A stretch of DNA of 64,000 nucleotides, taken from positions 385,953 through 449,952 of the forward strand of contig NZ_LDNB01000017.1 in NCBI RefSeq assembly GCF_001026695.1. The letters are read 5' to 3'. The stretch comes from Neobacillus vireti. GTDB lineage: Bacteria; Bacillota; Bacilli; Bacillales; Cytobacillaceae. The notes below the pieces were generated by a model. That model did no database searches. It saw only the letters and a list, made by a program, of their open reading frames with translations, and had not been told where the DNA came from. Numbering within the stretch: the first letter of the stretch is position 1; the number at the start of each line of letters is the position of its first letter. A program made the translations under genes and the position numbers. Positions 8,593 to 17,088 of the stretch are shown here, in pieces.

Positions 8593-8748
8593 GCTCCAAT
8601 AAGAGTTATTGGCGACCGGTATGCTCTTGAAATCGTGAAAACGAGCTCCAATGAGGGCTATTGGCGACCGGTAAGCCATCAAAACCATCTGAACGGGCTC
8701 CAATAAGTGCTCACTCCCTTCCCTTCTCTCCCACAAAATGTGACAATA
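8593..8748. repeat. Three tandem 52-bp repeat units
   Basis: GCTCCAAT starts at 8593, 8645 and 8697, an exact 52-bp period. Units 1 and 2 share the CCAAT...ATTGGCGACCGGTA core; unit 1 contains the perfect inverted repeat CCAATAA-GAG-TTATTGG. Unit 3 decays after about 12 bases. No open frame runs through. The block occupies most of the gap between the M14 gene and the sigma-factor operon. Confidence 0.7.
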
Positions 8749-8809
8749 ATAGAGAAAAAATAAACTTTTACCACTGGTGCTCCGTCTATTATTAAGACAG
8801 AGAAAGGAG

Positions 8810-9367
8810 ATGTTCATCCTGGAAGAGTTTGTTGCCGACTTAATCAAATCAGATGATGATGAATTACTATTTAATGAAATCATGAGCAGATATGGTCAAG
8901 ACATATTGCAGCTTGTCTATTCATATGTTCGAAACAAACAATTAGCGGAAGATTTGACACAGGATATTTTTGTGAAATGCTACAAAGCACTTCATACATA
9001 CAAGCAAAATGCTAAGCTAAAAACTTGGCTTTACAAAATCGCCGCCAACCATTGCAAGGATTATTTACGAAGCTGGTATTTCCGAAAAGTGATGGTATCT
9101 GAAAAAATGACAGAAGTGACGGGTTCATCAAGCGAAAATGTTGAACAAGCTGTCCTTGAACGCGTAGAGGAACAAACACTTGCGAATGCCGTCTTGAAGC
9201 TGCCGATGAAATATCGTGAAGTTATCTACCTCTTCTATTTTGAAGACATGTCGTTGAAAGAAATTGAATCCGTTTTGGGAGTAAATCAAAACACCGTTAA
9301 ATCAAGGTTGAAGCGTGCAAAAGTTCTATTAAGAGAAGAATTGGAGGGGTTTGAGGATGGAAAATAA
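8810..9367 (+). CDS. ECF-type RNA polymerase sigma factor
   Basis: About 185 residues with sigma region 2 (YSYVRNKQLAEDLTQDIFVK, FKTWLYKIAANHCKDYLR-type segment) and region 4 (LPMKYREVIYLFYFEDMSLKEIESVLGVNQNTVKSRLKRAK), the layout of ECF sigma-70 proteins. The start is uncertain: AAAGGAG at 8803-8809 touches ATG 8810, while CTG 8819 has ideal spacing and would give MEEFVADL. It overlaps the following PadR-like gene by 11 bp, which in turn overlaps an FtsW-like gene, so the three form an operon. No recognisable anti-sigma factor is present; the second or third product may fill that role (inference). Confidence 0.88.
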   Translation: MFILEEFVADLIKSDDDELLFNEIMSRYGQDILQLVYSYVRNKQLAEDLTQDIFVKCYKALHTYKQNAKLKTWLYKIAANHCKDYLRSWYFRKVMVSEKMTEVTGSSSENVEQAVLERVEEQTLANAVLKLPMKYREVIYLFYFEDMSLKEIESVLGVNQNTVKSRLKRAKVLLREELEGFEDGK

Positions 9368-9755
9368 ACTAAGAAATCTAAAACAATCAATGAAGAACTC
9401 TGTTTTTAAAGAGTTAGTGTTTACCGAAAAGCACCAAGAAGCGATTAATCGCAGAACAAAGCAGGAGAACGTTCTCGAAGCCAGCCTTCAGCTTCTCCGT
9501 ACGGAAAAAACCGGAATAGAATTGGTCCAGCTTTTAAGGGCAAGAAATATTACAAGATTTGAAGAACAAGAAGGTTTAATCTACGCCATGCTCCACCAAT
9601 TAGAACAGGATGCCCTATTAACAAGCCGCTGGGATGACCAGTTCAAGTATTACGTCTTAACCCAAAAGGGCAAGAAATGGTTGAAAAAACTTGAAGTAAA
9701 TCGCAGTTCAGAAATACCACTTCTAAAAAAGCTGATTGAAGGTGAAAGCTCATGA
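9357..9755 (+). CDS. PadR-like winged-helix regulator
   Basis: A 132-residue protein. The C-terminal two thirds show the PadR pattern: a helix-turn-helix ending in GLIYAMLHQLEQDALLTSRW followed by a wing and KYYVLTQKGKKWLKKL. The N-terminal ~40 residues are a charged helix. GGAGGGG lies six bases before ATG 9357, inside the end of the sigma gene, and the stop overlaps the next start (ATGA), indicating translational coupling. PadR genes paired with permease-prefix membrane proteins are common in Firmicutes; here the partner is the FtsW-like protein. It probably represses its own operon (inference). Confidence 0.75.
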   Translation: MENKLRNLKQSMKNSVFKELVFTEKHQEAINRRTKQENVLEASLQLLRTEKTGIELVQLLRARNITRFEEQEGLIYAMLHQLEQDALLTSRWDDQFKYYVLTQKGKKWLKKLEVNRSSEIPLLKKLIEGESS

Positions 9756-11023
9756 TGAAAAAGGAATTCCTTGCTTCGGTCATGACTCACGTTCGTTCAA
9801 AAGATGCCAAGAAAATCGTGACCAAAGAGCTTGAGCAGCATATTAAAGCAAATACCGACCATTATTTAAAAGATGGATATTCCGCTGAAGAGGCGGAACT
9901 AAAAGCTGTCGAGCAAATGGGCAGTCCCCTTGCCATCGGAACTAAATTTAATAAAATCTATAAGCCAAAGCTTGACTGGACGTTAATTCTTTTATTTCTA
10001 ACTGTTTTAGGGCTAGGAACTTTACCCCTCCTAGTTTTAAAAAATGCGGATTTAGCCTTAAGCTGGTTATCAAAGGGGGCTGGCATTTCCTTAGGGATTC
10101 TCATCGTCGGCGGGTTATTGTTTCTCAATTATAAAAGCTGGGAAAGAAAAGGCTGGATCTTTTTCACAATTGGCACCATCATTCTTTTGATTGCCGCCAG
10201 TGGAATGAATTTGTATTGGTTTATAAAAACCATCAATGGTCGTCCTTACTTCACAATTGGTCTATTTTCGACTGATACAAGTATCGTTCTTCCCTTTTAC
10301 CTGATCGCCTGGGCTTCATTCTTCAAGAATCCCAAAATGAAAACTTGGCTGCTAGGACTATTATTTGTTATCTCTCTTACATTATTATTTAACACCTTAA
10401 ATTTTGCGAGTTGTTGTGTTTATTTCATGATGGTAATGTTTATGTATTGGTTTAGCGGCAGGAAACAAATTGTAATAACAACCTTGCTAGCTGCCACCTC
10501 TACTGTGCTTGCGGCAGTTGTTTTATGGAACCAAATGGTCCCATTCCGAAAAACCCGAATACATGCATTTTTAGACCCTCACAAGTTTCCATCATCCGAG
10601 GGGTACATAGCAATTCAGGCAGAGAAGATTCTTAAGGAAGTGTCATGGGGCTTTCAGTCAATCCCGAAAAACGGGCTGTTCATTCCTGAATCGCATACAG
10701 ATTTTGTTTATTTGACACTTACTTATTTATTTGGCTGGGGGTTCTCGCTTTTCCTGTTAGCGATTTTATCAGTAATCATTGTTAAAATGGCGCTTATGGC
10801 GGTAAAAATAAACGACGAGTTTGGAAAATTACTGATCATTGGCGGCCTAACCATCTACTCCGTCCAATTACTTTATAACATTGGGATGATATTCGGCCTC
10901 CTGCCGATCATCGGCATGTCGCTTCCCTTTATTAGTTACGGCACCGTTCCAATCCTAATCAATAGCATGGTGATCGGAATAGCACTGAGTATATACCGTC
11001 GAAAGAATTTAATCATAAACTAA
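9752..11023 (+). CDS. FtsW/RodA/SpoVE-family membrane protein with N-terminal permease-prefix (HAAS-like) domain
   Basis: A 423-residue protein. Residues 1-70 are a soluble helical HAAS/permease-prefix domain (HIKANTDHYLKDGYSAEEAELKAVEQMGSP). About ten membrane segments follow, ending in the SEDS signature LPIIGMSLPFISYGTVPILINSMVIG. SEDS proteins polymerise peptidoglycan glycan strands (RodA, FtsW). The prefix domain is a regulatory module usually found in proteins encoded beside a PadR regulator, as here. The start overlaps the PadR stop. This is not the housekeeping ftsW or rodA locus; it is probably a sigma-controlled, stress-responsive paralog (inference). Confidence 0.85.
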   Translation: MMKKEFLASVMTHVRSKDAKKIVTKELEQHIKANTDHYLKDGYSAEEAELKAVEQMGSPLAIGTKFNKIYKPKLDWTLILLFLTVLGLGTLPLLVLKNADLALSWLSKGAGISLGILIVGGLLFLNYKSWERKGWIFFTIGTIILLIAASGMNLYWFIKTINGRPYFTIGLFSTDTSIVLPFYLIAWASFFKNPKMKTWLLGLLFVISLTLLFNTLNFASCCVYFMMVMFMYWFSGRKQIVITTLLAATSTVLAAVVLWNQMVPFRKTRIHAFLDPHKFPSSEGYIAIQAEKILKEVSWGFQSIPKNGLFIPESHTDFVYLTLTYLFGWGFSLFLLAILSVIIVKMALMAVKINDEFGKLLIIGGLTIYSVQLLYNIGMIFGLLPIIGMSLPFISYGTVPILINSMVIGIALSIYRRKNLIIN

Positions 11024-11032
11024 GCTGCACTT

Positions 11033-11070
11033 AGAGGAAGGATTCGTGTATGAATCCTTCCTCTATTTTC
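11033..11070 (+). terminator. Intrinsic terminator of the sigma/PadR/FtsW-like operon
   Basis: AGAGGAAGGATTC-gtgtat-GAATCCTTCCTCT is a perfect 13-bp stem followed by ATTTTC. Confidence 0.88.
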
Positions 11071-11096
11071 TATTCCATTTCCATAAACAGAAAAGA

Positions 11097-11286
11097 GAAC
11101 CCTTGATCTAAAGTCAAAGGTTCAAAGAAGAACTTAGTGGTCTAGACCAAGTTCTTAAATAGGAGGTCAAAACTCAGAAGAATTTTAACAACATTATCTT
11201 ACCATTTTCAAAATATTCTTTCAACGAATTGAAGCTGTAAAGAGTGAAAGTGATTCAAATGGCATGCAACGGTACATGCCATTTGG
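11097..11286. other. Non-coding stretch with three inverted repeats
   Basis: This is part of the ~480-bp gap before treP. It holds AACC-TTGA/TCAA-GGTT at about 11099-11121, AAGAACTT...AAGTTCTT around a GGTCTAGACC core at 11127-11156, and a perfect 11-bp stem CAAATGGCATG / CATGCCATTTG at 11256-11285. None has a clear U-run. A short open frame here (11244-11462) has no ribosome site and looks spurious. Confidence 0.4.
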
Positions 11287-11458
11287 ATTACTTCATAAAC
11301 ATAATTTGTCTATCTAAATTGTCACTTAACTTTTCCCCTCATCCCCCTGCCATAAGCATGACTACACAATTATTGTCAGACCATAAAACAATAATCCGAA
11401 ATACCCCCCACTTTTCTAATCAAATCCAATCATCAAAAAAATTTTTAAAAAATCCTTG

Positions 11459-11487
11459 TTGACATACCTGTATATACAAGTTAAAAT
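11459..11487 (+). promoter_or_regulatory. Sigma-A promoter of the tre operon
   Basis: TTGACA at 11459-11464 and TAAAAT at 11482-11487 are separated by exactly 17 bp. The first TreR operator fills the spacer. Confidence 0.85.
11468..11480. promoter_or_regulatory. TreR operator 1
   Basis: CTGTATATACAAG lies in the -35/-10 spacer. It matches the known B. subtilis TreR site TTGTATATACAA at 11 of 12 positions; treR is encoded in this operon. Confidence 0.8.
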
Positions 11488-11500
11488 GAAAACGTAATCA
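11487..11500. promoter_or_regulatory. CcpA cre site
   Basis: TGAAAACGTAATCA, preceded by A, fits the cre consensus WTGNAANCGNWNNCW at every position. It overlaps the last base of the -10 box and the likely start point, so glucose repression by CcpA is predicted. Confidence 0.75.
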
Positions 11501-11503
11501 AAA

Positions 11504-11517
11504 CTTGTATATACAAG
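11504..11517. promoter_or_regulatory. TreR operator 2
   Basis: CTTGTATATACAAG is a perfect palindrome just downstream of the predicted start point, centred 36 bp from operator 1. A degenerate third copy (CTGTATATAAAA) begins at 11549. Confidence 0.85.
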
Positions 11518-11612
11518 CAAACCGAGCTAATGAAAACGCACACACGCCTGTATATAAAAAGGATAGAGATAAAATTGGGGTTTATATTCCATTTAAACAG
11601 GGGGAAAGACTA

Positions 11613-13037
11613 ATGAGTAAGTATACTGAGCCATCTAAAGAACTACTAGAACAAATTGGCGGTAAAGAAAACATTGCAGCGGTTACCCATTGTGTAACAA
11701 GAATGCGGTTTGTTTTAAACGACCCATCGAAAGCAAATATTAAAGAAATTGAATCAATTAAACTTGTAAAAGGTACCTTCACCCAAGCAGGTCAATTCCA
11801 AGTAATCATCGGAAATGAAGTGTCAAGCTTTTACAACGACTTTATCAAAATTGCCGGTGTAGATGGGTCATCTAAAGATGAAGCAAAAGTTGCAGCAAAA
11901 CAAAATCAGAATTGGCTACAGCGGATGATGGGGCATCTAGCTGAAATTTTCACGCCATTAATCCCTGCCCTTGTGGTCGGAGGTTTGATCCTCGGCTTCA
12001 GGAACGTGATTGGCGATATCAAATTACTTGAAGATGGCACCAAAACGATTGTTGAAGTATCCCAGTTCTGGGCCGGTGTCCATGCCTTCCTCTGGCTGAT
12101 TGGTGAAGCAGTCTTCCACTTCCTCCCAGTCGGGATTACCTGGTCAGTGACGAAGAAAATGGGCGGTTCGCAAATACTTGGTATCGTCCTTGGGATTACA
12201 CTCGTTTCTCCACAATTGCTTAATGCCTATGGCGTATCGGGTGCAAAGGATATTCCGGTATGGGATTTCGGCTTTACGCAAATTAAGATGATTGGTTACC
12301 AAGCACAAGTCATTCCAGCTATTTTAGCCGGTTTATTACTAGCTTTCTTGGAAACAAGACTTAGGAAAATTATTCCAAATTCAATTTCGATGATTGTTGT
12401 TCCGTTCTTTGCGTTAATTCCAACGGTTTTAATTGCCCATACAGTATTAGGCCCAATCGGCTGGAGCATCGGTTCTGCAATTTCACATGTTGTATATTCT
12501 AGTTTAACATCCGCTTTTGGCTGGGTATTTGCCGCAATCTTTGGTTTTGCTTATGCACCGCTTGTTATCACTGGTTTGCACCATATGACAAATGCGATTG
12601 ACCTTCAATTGATGGATCAGTTTAAGGGCACAAATTTATGGCCAATGATCGCTTTATCCAATATTGCTCAAGGCTCTGCCGTCCTTGCTATGATTTTTAT
12701 CAATTGGAAAAATGAAGAAGAAAAACAAGTATCGATTCCAGCAGCCATCTCTTGTTACTTAGGTGTAACCGAGCCAGCTATGTTTGGGATTAACTTGAAA
12801 TATGGCTTCCCATTCTTAGCTGCTATGCTGGGATCAATGGCTGCAGCAGTCATTTCCGTAAGCAGTAATGTCATGGCCAACTCGATCGGTGTTGGCGGTA
12901 TTCCTGGATTCTTATCCATTCAGCCGCAGCATATGGGTATGTTCGCCCTTTCCATGGTCGTAGCAATTGTCGTACCATTCATTTTGACCATTGTCTTCGC
13001 CAAAACTAGGATGAATAAATTTTCTTTCAAAAAATAA
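11613..13037 (+). CDS. treP: Trehalose-specific PTS transporter, EIIBC
   Basis: A 474-residue phosphotransferase permease. The EIIB domain (1-~90) carries the phosphorylated Cys27 in AAVTHCVTRMRF; the EIIC domain follows with about ten membrane segments and the conserved GFAYAPLVITGLHHMTNAID region. It imports trehalose as trehalose 6-phosphate using phosphate from EIIA(Glc)-type donors; no IIA domain is attached, as usual for TreP. ATG 11613 follows AGGGGGAAAG; an in-frame upstream extension starts inside the operators and is rejected. It is the first gene of treP-treA-treR under TreR and CcpA sites. Confidence 0.95.
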   Translation: MSKYTEPSKELLEQIGGKENIAAVTHCVTRMRFVLNDPSKANIKEIESIKLVKGTFTQAGQFQVIIGNEVSSFYNDFIKIAGVDGSSKDEAKVAAKQNQNWLQRMMGHLAEIFTPLIPALVVGGLILGFRNVIGDIKLLEDGTKTIVEVSQFWAGVHAFLWLIGEAVFHFLPVGITWSVTKKMGGSQILGIVLGITLVSPQLLNAYGVSGAKDIPVWDFGFTQIKMIGYQAQVIPAILAGLLLAFLETRLRKIIPNSISMIVVPFFALIPTVLIAHTVLGPIGWSIGSAISHVVYSSLTSAFGWVFAAIFGFAYAPLVITGLHHMTNAIDLQLMDQFKGTNLWPMIALSNIAQGSAVLAMIFINWKNEEEKQVSIPAAISCYLGVTEPAMFGINLKYGFPFLAAMLGSMAAAVISVSSNVMANSIGVGGIPGFLSIQPQHMGMFALSMVVAIVVPFILTIVFAKTRMNKFSFKK

Positions 13038-13053
13038 ATAAAACTCCAGTAAT

Positions 13054-13078
13054 GGAGGGAGATACCTCCCTCCTTTTT
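13054..13078 (+). terminator. Weak intercistronic terminator between treP and treA
   Basis: GGAGGGA pairs with TCCCTCC over a short loop, followed by TTTTT. It probably reduces, rather than stops, read-through into treA. Confidence 0.55.
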
Positions 13079-13115
13079 ATTATCATTTTTCAAAAAAAAC
13101 AGGTAGGTGTTTATT

Positions 13116-14783
13116 GTGCAACAAGAATGGTGGAAAAAAGCAGTCGTCTATCAAATCTATCCAAAAAGCTTTAATGACACAACGGGAAATGGTATCGGAG
13201 ACCTTCAGGGCATTATTGAAAAACTTGACTATTTAAAAGAACTAGGAGTCGATGTCCTCTGGCTCACACCGATTTACCAATCCCCTCAATGTGATAATGG
13301 GTATGATATTAGTGATTATTATTCCATTCACGAAGAATATGGAACAATGGAAGATTTCGACTTGCTGCTGGATGAAGCCCACAAACGCGGATTGAAAATC
13401 ATCATGGATATTGTTATCAACCACACGTCCACTGAACACGAGTGGTTTAAGCAAGCTAGATCTTCTAAGGATAATCCATACCGTGACTTCTATATCTGGA
13501 AGGATGGTACGGACGGCGAGCCGCCCACAAACTGGGAATCCAAATTTGGCGGCTCTGCATGGGAATATGATGAAGTAACGGAACAGTTTTACCTGCATTT
13601 ATTCGATGTCAGCCAAGCGGATTTAAACTGGGAAAATGAAAAGGTCCGCCAAGTTTTATATGAAATGATGCATTTTTGGCTGAAAAAGGGCGTTGACGGA
13701 TTCCGTCTTGATGTGATTAATCTCATTTCCAAACATCAGCAGTTCCCCCAAGATAATAGTGATGGGCGCAAATTTTATACTGATGGACCACGCATCCATG
13801 AGTTTCTCCATGAGATGAACGAACAGGTTTTTTCAAAATACGATATCATGACCGTCGGAGAAATGTCATCTACTTCGATTGACAATTGTATCAGGTACAC
13901 CAATCCTGACCAAGAAGAGCTAAATATGACGTTTAGCTTCCATCATTTGAAAGTCGATTATTTAAATGGCGATAAATGGACGAAGGCAGATTTCGATTTT
14001 CAGTCTTTGAAAAATATCCTCTCAGAATGGCAGGTCGAAATGAATCACGGCGGTGGCTGGAATGCCCTTTTCTGGTGTAATCATGATCAGCCTCGTGTCG
14101 TCTCTCGTTTCGGCGATGACGGAAAATATCACAAAGAGTCAGCTAAAATGCTGGCGACAGCGCTGCATCTGATGCAAGGAACGCCCTATATTTACCAAGG
14201 CGAAGAATTTGGGATGACCAATCCGAAATTTGAGTCAATTGAAGACTATCGCGATGTCGAGTCTTTAAATATGTTTAACCTCAAGAAACAGGAAGGTTTG
14301 GACGAGGCAGTGATTATTGAAATCCTCAAGCAAAAATCACGGGACAATTCGCGGACACCTGTACAGTGGAATGGCAGTGAACACGCAGGCTTCACGACAG
14401 GAACACCTTGGATTGCGACAGCTGCGAACTATCAAGACATTAATGCTGAAAAAGCCGTTAACGATACAGACTCGATTTTTTATCACTATCAAAAGCTAAT
14501 TCAATTAAGAAAAGACTATGAAGTGATAACTGATGGTGATTTCGAGCTTATTTTAGAAAACGATAGCGAAATTTTTGCCTATGTACGAACAAGTGGAACG
14601 GAAAAACTACTCGTCATTAATCATTTTTACGCCAATGAAAAGGTATTTATCCTCCCTGCTCATTTACAGCTTGATGATTATGATAGTAAGGTGCTAATCT
14701 CTAACTATGAGGATTCTGCCCCGCTTGGACAAGGTATTCTCATGCGGCCGTATGAATCGATTGTGTACCACCTGAAAAAATGA
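13116..14783 (+). CDS. treA: Trehalose-6-phosphate hydrolase (alpha,alpha-phosphotrehalase)
   Basis: A 555-residue GH13 enzyme that splits trehalose 6-phosphate into glucose and glucose 6-phosphate in the cytoplasm. Catalytic residues are visible: nucleophile Asp199 in DGFRLDVINL, acid/base Glu249 in TVGEM, and Asp324 in CNHDQPR. The N-terminal WWKKAVVYQIYPKSFNDTTG motif is typical of the oligo-1,6-glucosidase/TreA branch. GTG 13116 was preferred over GTG 13107 because AGGTAGG gives correct spacing. It sits between treP and treR. Confidence 0.95.
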   Translation: MQQEWWKKAVVYQIYPKSFNDTTGNGIGDLQGIIEKLDYLKELGVDVLWLTPIYQSPQCDNGYDISDYYSIHEEYGTMEDFDLLLDEAHKRGLKIIMDIVINHTSTEHEWFKQARSSKDNPYRDFYIWKDGTDGEPPTNWESKFGGSAWEYDEVTEQFYLHLFDVSQADLNWENEKVRQVLYEMMHFWLKKGVDGFRLDVINLISKHQQFPQDNSDGRKFYTDGPRIHEFLHEMNEQVFSKYDIMTVGEMSSTSIDNCIRYTNPDQEELNMTFSFHHLKVDYLNGDKWTKADFDFQSLKNILSEWQVEMNHGGGWNALFWCNHDQPRVVSRFGDDGKYHKESAKMLATALHLMQGTPYIYQGEEFGMTNPKFESIEDYRDVESLNMFNLKKQEGLDEAVIIEILKQKSRDNSRTPVQWNGSEHAGFTTGTPWIATAANYQDINAEKAVNDTDSIFYHYQKLIQLRKDYEVITDGDFELILENDSEIFAYVRTSGTEKLLVINHFYANEKVFILPAHLQLDDYDSKVLISNYEDSAPLGQGILMRPYESIVYHLKK

Positions 14784-14797
14784 ACGGAGCTGTCGTG

Positions 14798-15511
14798 ATG
14801 ACAAATAAATACCTAACCATCTATAACAACATTGTAGAGCAAATTAAAAGCGGAGAAATTCCGGCACAGACGCTTCTCCCCTCTGAAAACGACTTAAAGG
14901 TTCAATTCGATACATCGAGGGAAACGATTCGAAAAGCGTTAAACCTGCTCTCACAAAATGGCTATATCCAAAAAGTAAGAGGAAAAGGTTCGATTGTCAT
15001 CGACATCAGTAAATTTGATTTCCCTGTTTCCGGACTAGTCAGCTTTAAGGAATTAGCGAAAAAAATGGGCAGCAAGCCCAAAACCAATGTCCACGAGCTT
15101 GAGTTAGGTAAGCCTGATAGTTTTATCAGAAAACAGCTCCAGCTTTCTAGTAAAGATCTCGTTTGGAAGGTTGTCCGAACTAGAGAAATGGGCGGGGAAA
15201 AAATCATATTAGATAAAGATTACTTAACTAAAAAATTTGTGCCACACTTAACGGAAGTTATTTGTGCCGATTCGATTTATCAGTATCTTGAAGACGAATT
15301 GGGACTTACGATTAGTTTTGCAAAAAAGGAATTTGTTGTAGAAGAACCAAATGAAGAAGACCGCGGGCTTTTGGACCTAGAAGGGTTTCACAATGTTGTT
15401 GTCATTAAAAACTATGTTTATCTAGATGATGCCACCCTTTTCCAATACACTGAATCCAGGCATCGTCCTGATAAATTCCGCTTTGTTGACTTTGCCCGGA
15501 GAACACGCTGA
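14798..15511 (+). CDS. treR: Trehalose operon repressor, GntR/HutC family
   Basis: About 237 residues: an N-terminal GntR winged helix (YNNIVEQIKSGEIPAQTLLPSENDLK, TSRETIRKALNLL, IQKVRGKGSIV) and a C-terminal UTRA effector domain (FRFVDFARR end). In Bacillus, TreR binds TTGTATATACAA sites and is released by trehalose 6-phosphate. Such operators are present upstream of treP. CGGAG precedes ATG 14798 by about eight bases; in-frame ATG 14780 overlaps the treA stop and lacks a site. Confidence 0.93.
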   Translation: MTNKYLTIYNNIVEQIKSGEIPAQTLLPSENDLKVQFDTSRETIRKALNLLSQNGYIQKVRGKGSIVIDISKFDFPVSGLVSFKELAKKMGSKPKTNVHELELGKPDSFIRKQLQLSSKDLVWKVVRTREMGGEKIILDKDYLTKKFVPHLTEVICADSIYQYLEDELGLTISFAKKEFVVEEPNEEDRGLLDLEGFHNVVVIKNYVYLDDATLFQYTESRHRPDKFRFVDFARRTR

Positions 15512-15639
15512 TAATTGAGTTGGGACCTGCTAGTTATTTGCTAGCAGATCTTTTCTAATTACTATTAGTTTACTTGCACTAAAAGACTTTATCTATGAAT
15601 TTTGCTACAATGGGGTTATTAATTACTGAGGTGATGTGC

Positions 15640-16317
15640 ATGTGCGGCCGCTTCACATTAACAGCAACTTTCGAAGAAATCATCGATCGCTTTGATATTC
15701 AATCCTTTATGGAGGAAGAGCTTTATTCGCCAAGCTATAATATCGCTCCCTCCCAGGCAGTCCTAGCTATTATCAATGATGGGAAAACGAACCGAATGGG
15801 CTTTTTAAAATGGGGGCTCGTCCCACCATGGGCAAAGGATGGATCCATTGGTAATAAAATGATCAATGCGCGGGCTGAAACAATCGCTGAAAAACCAAGC
15901 TTTCGCGCCGCTTTCAAAAAGAAACGCTGCTTAGTCATCGCCGATAGCTTTTATGAATGGAAACGCCACGAAGATAAATCGAAAACACCAATGCGCATCA
16001 AACTAAAATCGAATGATTTGTTTGCTATGGCCGGTATTTGGGAAGGCTGGAAATCACCGGAGGGAAAAACACTTTACACTTGCTCGGTCATAACAACGGG
16101 ACCAAATGAACTAATGAAGGATATTCATGACCGGATGCCTGTCATTTTACTGCCGGAAAATGAAAAAACTTGGCTGAATCCATCCATTTCAGATTTCAAC
16201 CAACTCCATTCATTACTAGTTCCCTTTGATGAAAATTTAATGGAGACATACGAGGTATCTTCGCTCGTAAACTCACCGAAGAATAACTCGATTGACCTGA
16301 TCCAAAAAATTTGTTAA
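15640..16317 (+). CDS. SOS response-associated peptidase, YedK/HMCES family
   Basis: A 225-residue SRAP protein that forms a thiazolidine crosslink with abasic sites in single-stranded DNA. The catalytic Cys must become residue 1 after Met removal: ATG 15640 gives MCGRFTL, and GAGGTG lies six bases upstream; the in-frame ATG 15634 would bury the Cys. YNIAPSQ, DSFYEWK (catalytic Glu) and IHDRMPVIL (His) are all present. A stand-alone gene followed by a terminator; SOS control is usual in the family but I found no convincing LexA box. Confidence 0.92.
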   Translation: MCGRFTLTATFEEIIDRFDIQSFMEEELYSPSYNIAPSQAVLAIINDGKTNRMGFLKWGLVPPWAKDGSIGNKMINARAETIAEKPSFRAAFKKKRCLVIADSFYEWKRHEDKSKTPMRIKLKSNDLFAMAGIWEGWKSPEGKTLYTCSVITTGPNELMKDIHDRMPVILLPENEKTWLNPSISDFNQLHSLLVPFDENLMETYEVSSLVNSPKNNSIDLIQKIC

Positions 16318-16407
16318 AAAAATTTTAAAAAAATGGACATGTTCACTACAAGCAAGTACAAGCTAATTCATATGATGTACTAACCCATAAAGATTTTCCT
16401 TCTTACA

Positions 16408-16431
16408 AAGCGGCTCCGGCCGCTTTTTTTT
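16408..16431 (+). terminator. Intrinsic terminator after the YedK gene
   Basis: AAGCGGC-tccg-GCCGCTT followed by a run of T. Confidence 0.85.
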
Positions 16432-16553
16432 AATGTCCAATGCAGCCAAAACAAAATAACGGTCTTATTATCATTTTCAGCGAATATAGTTTAAAAATAC
16501 ACAGGATTTCATGAGGTCCTTTTTCTGAATAGAGTCAATGAAAGGAGAATAAG

Positions 16554-16784
16554 ATGTTTTTTATTCCAACAAAAATCAATATTGGCGACATTGATATTAA
16601 TAGTGCCGAACATAACAGTGCCATATCATTTGGAGAAAACCTTCTCCAAAGAAATAAAGTATTTGCGAAGAAAAACCAAGGGTTTGGTCAACAGCTTGGC
16701 GATATCACGTTTGATTTTTGCCCCATCCATATTACCTTCGATGACGATATGATCGATAAGCCTGTGGTAAAGAATAGCCAGTAA
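16554..16784 (+). CDS. GerPA-family spore germination-like protein 1
   Basis: A 76-residue protein with the GerPA/GerPF pattern: a beta-rich opening with INIGDIDINSAEHNSAISFG, a Gln/Gly-rich middle, and a short end. GerP-type proteins are small coat-associated proteins needed for germinant permeation. GGAG lies just upstream of ATG 16554. It is the first of three tandem homologs; unlike the others it contains a Cys and an HITFDDDMID end, so it has diverged. Confidence 0.65.
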   Translation: MFFIPTKINIGDIDINSAEHNSAISFGENLLQRNKVFAKKNQGFGQQLGDITFDFCPIHITFDDDMIDKPVVKNSQ

Positions 16785-16822
16785 ATTTCTTTGGTAAAAT
16801 CTAAGGCATAGGAGTGAGCGAA

Positions 16823-17056
16823 TTGAATATCGCACCAATGGCCATCAATTTTTTAGGATTTAAGGTAAATTCAATCGATAATTCAGCCTACGTTAATTTG
16901 GGACCGAACCAATTTGTCGATCAGTTTGTTGCTTACAAAAGAAATCAGGGAGTTGGCGAACAGAATGGTGACATATCGCCTGTTAATATCCCCATTTCTT
17001 GGGTGGTTGACCCAGATGTAAATGATACCAATTCCATAAAGAACAGTGTTATTTAA
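16823..17056 (+). CDS. GerPA-family spore germination-like protein 2
   Basis: About 77 residues (MNIAPMAINFLGFKVNSIDN...). It aligns closely with the next gene across FKVNSIDNSAYVNLGPNQF and YKRNQGVGEQNGD. TTG 16823 was chosen because AGGAG at 16810-16814 overlaps the earlier GTG 16814 but is well spaced from the TTG. The GerPA/GerPF family call rests on the VNSI...NFGP pattern. It lies between two homologs 39 and 33 bp away, so the three are probably one operon made late in sporulation (inference). Confidence 0.7.
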   Translation: MNIAPMAINFLGFKVNSIDNSAYVNLGPNQFVDQFVAYKRNQGVGEQNGDISPVNIPISWVVDPDVNDTNSIKNSVI

Positions 17057-17088
17057 CGGGTTTTGATTTAATATCAAGGGGTGATATT

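Noticed and set aside
8593-8748. CRISPR array
   Set aside because: Only three units, the whole 52-bp period is repeated with no unique spacers of regular size, and no cas gene is present.
11244-11462. 72-residue open frame before treP
   Set aside because: No ribosome site, low-quality protein sequence, and it runs into the -35 region of the tre promoter.
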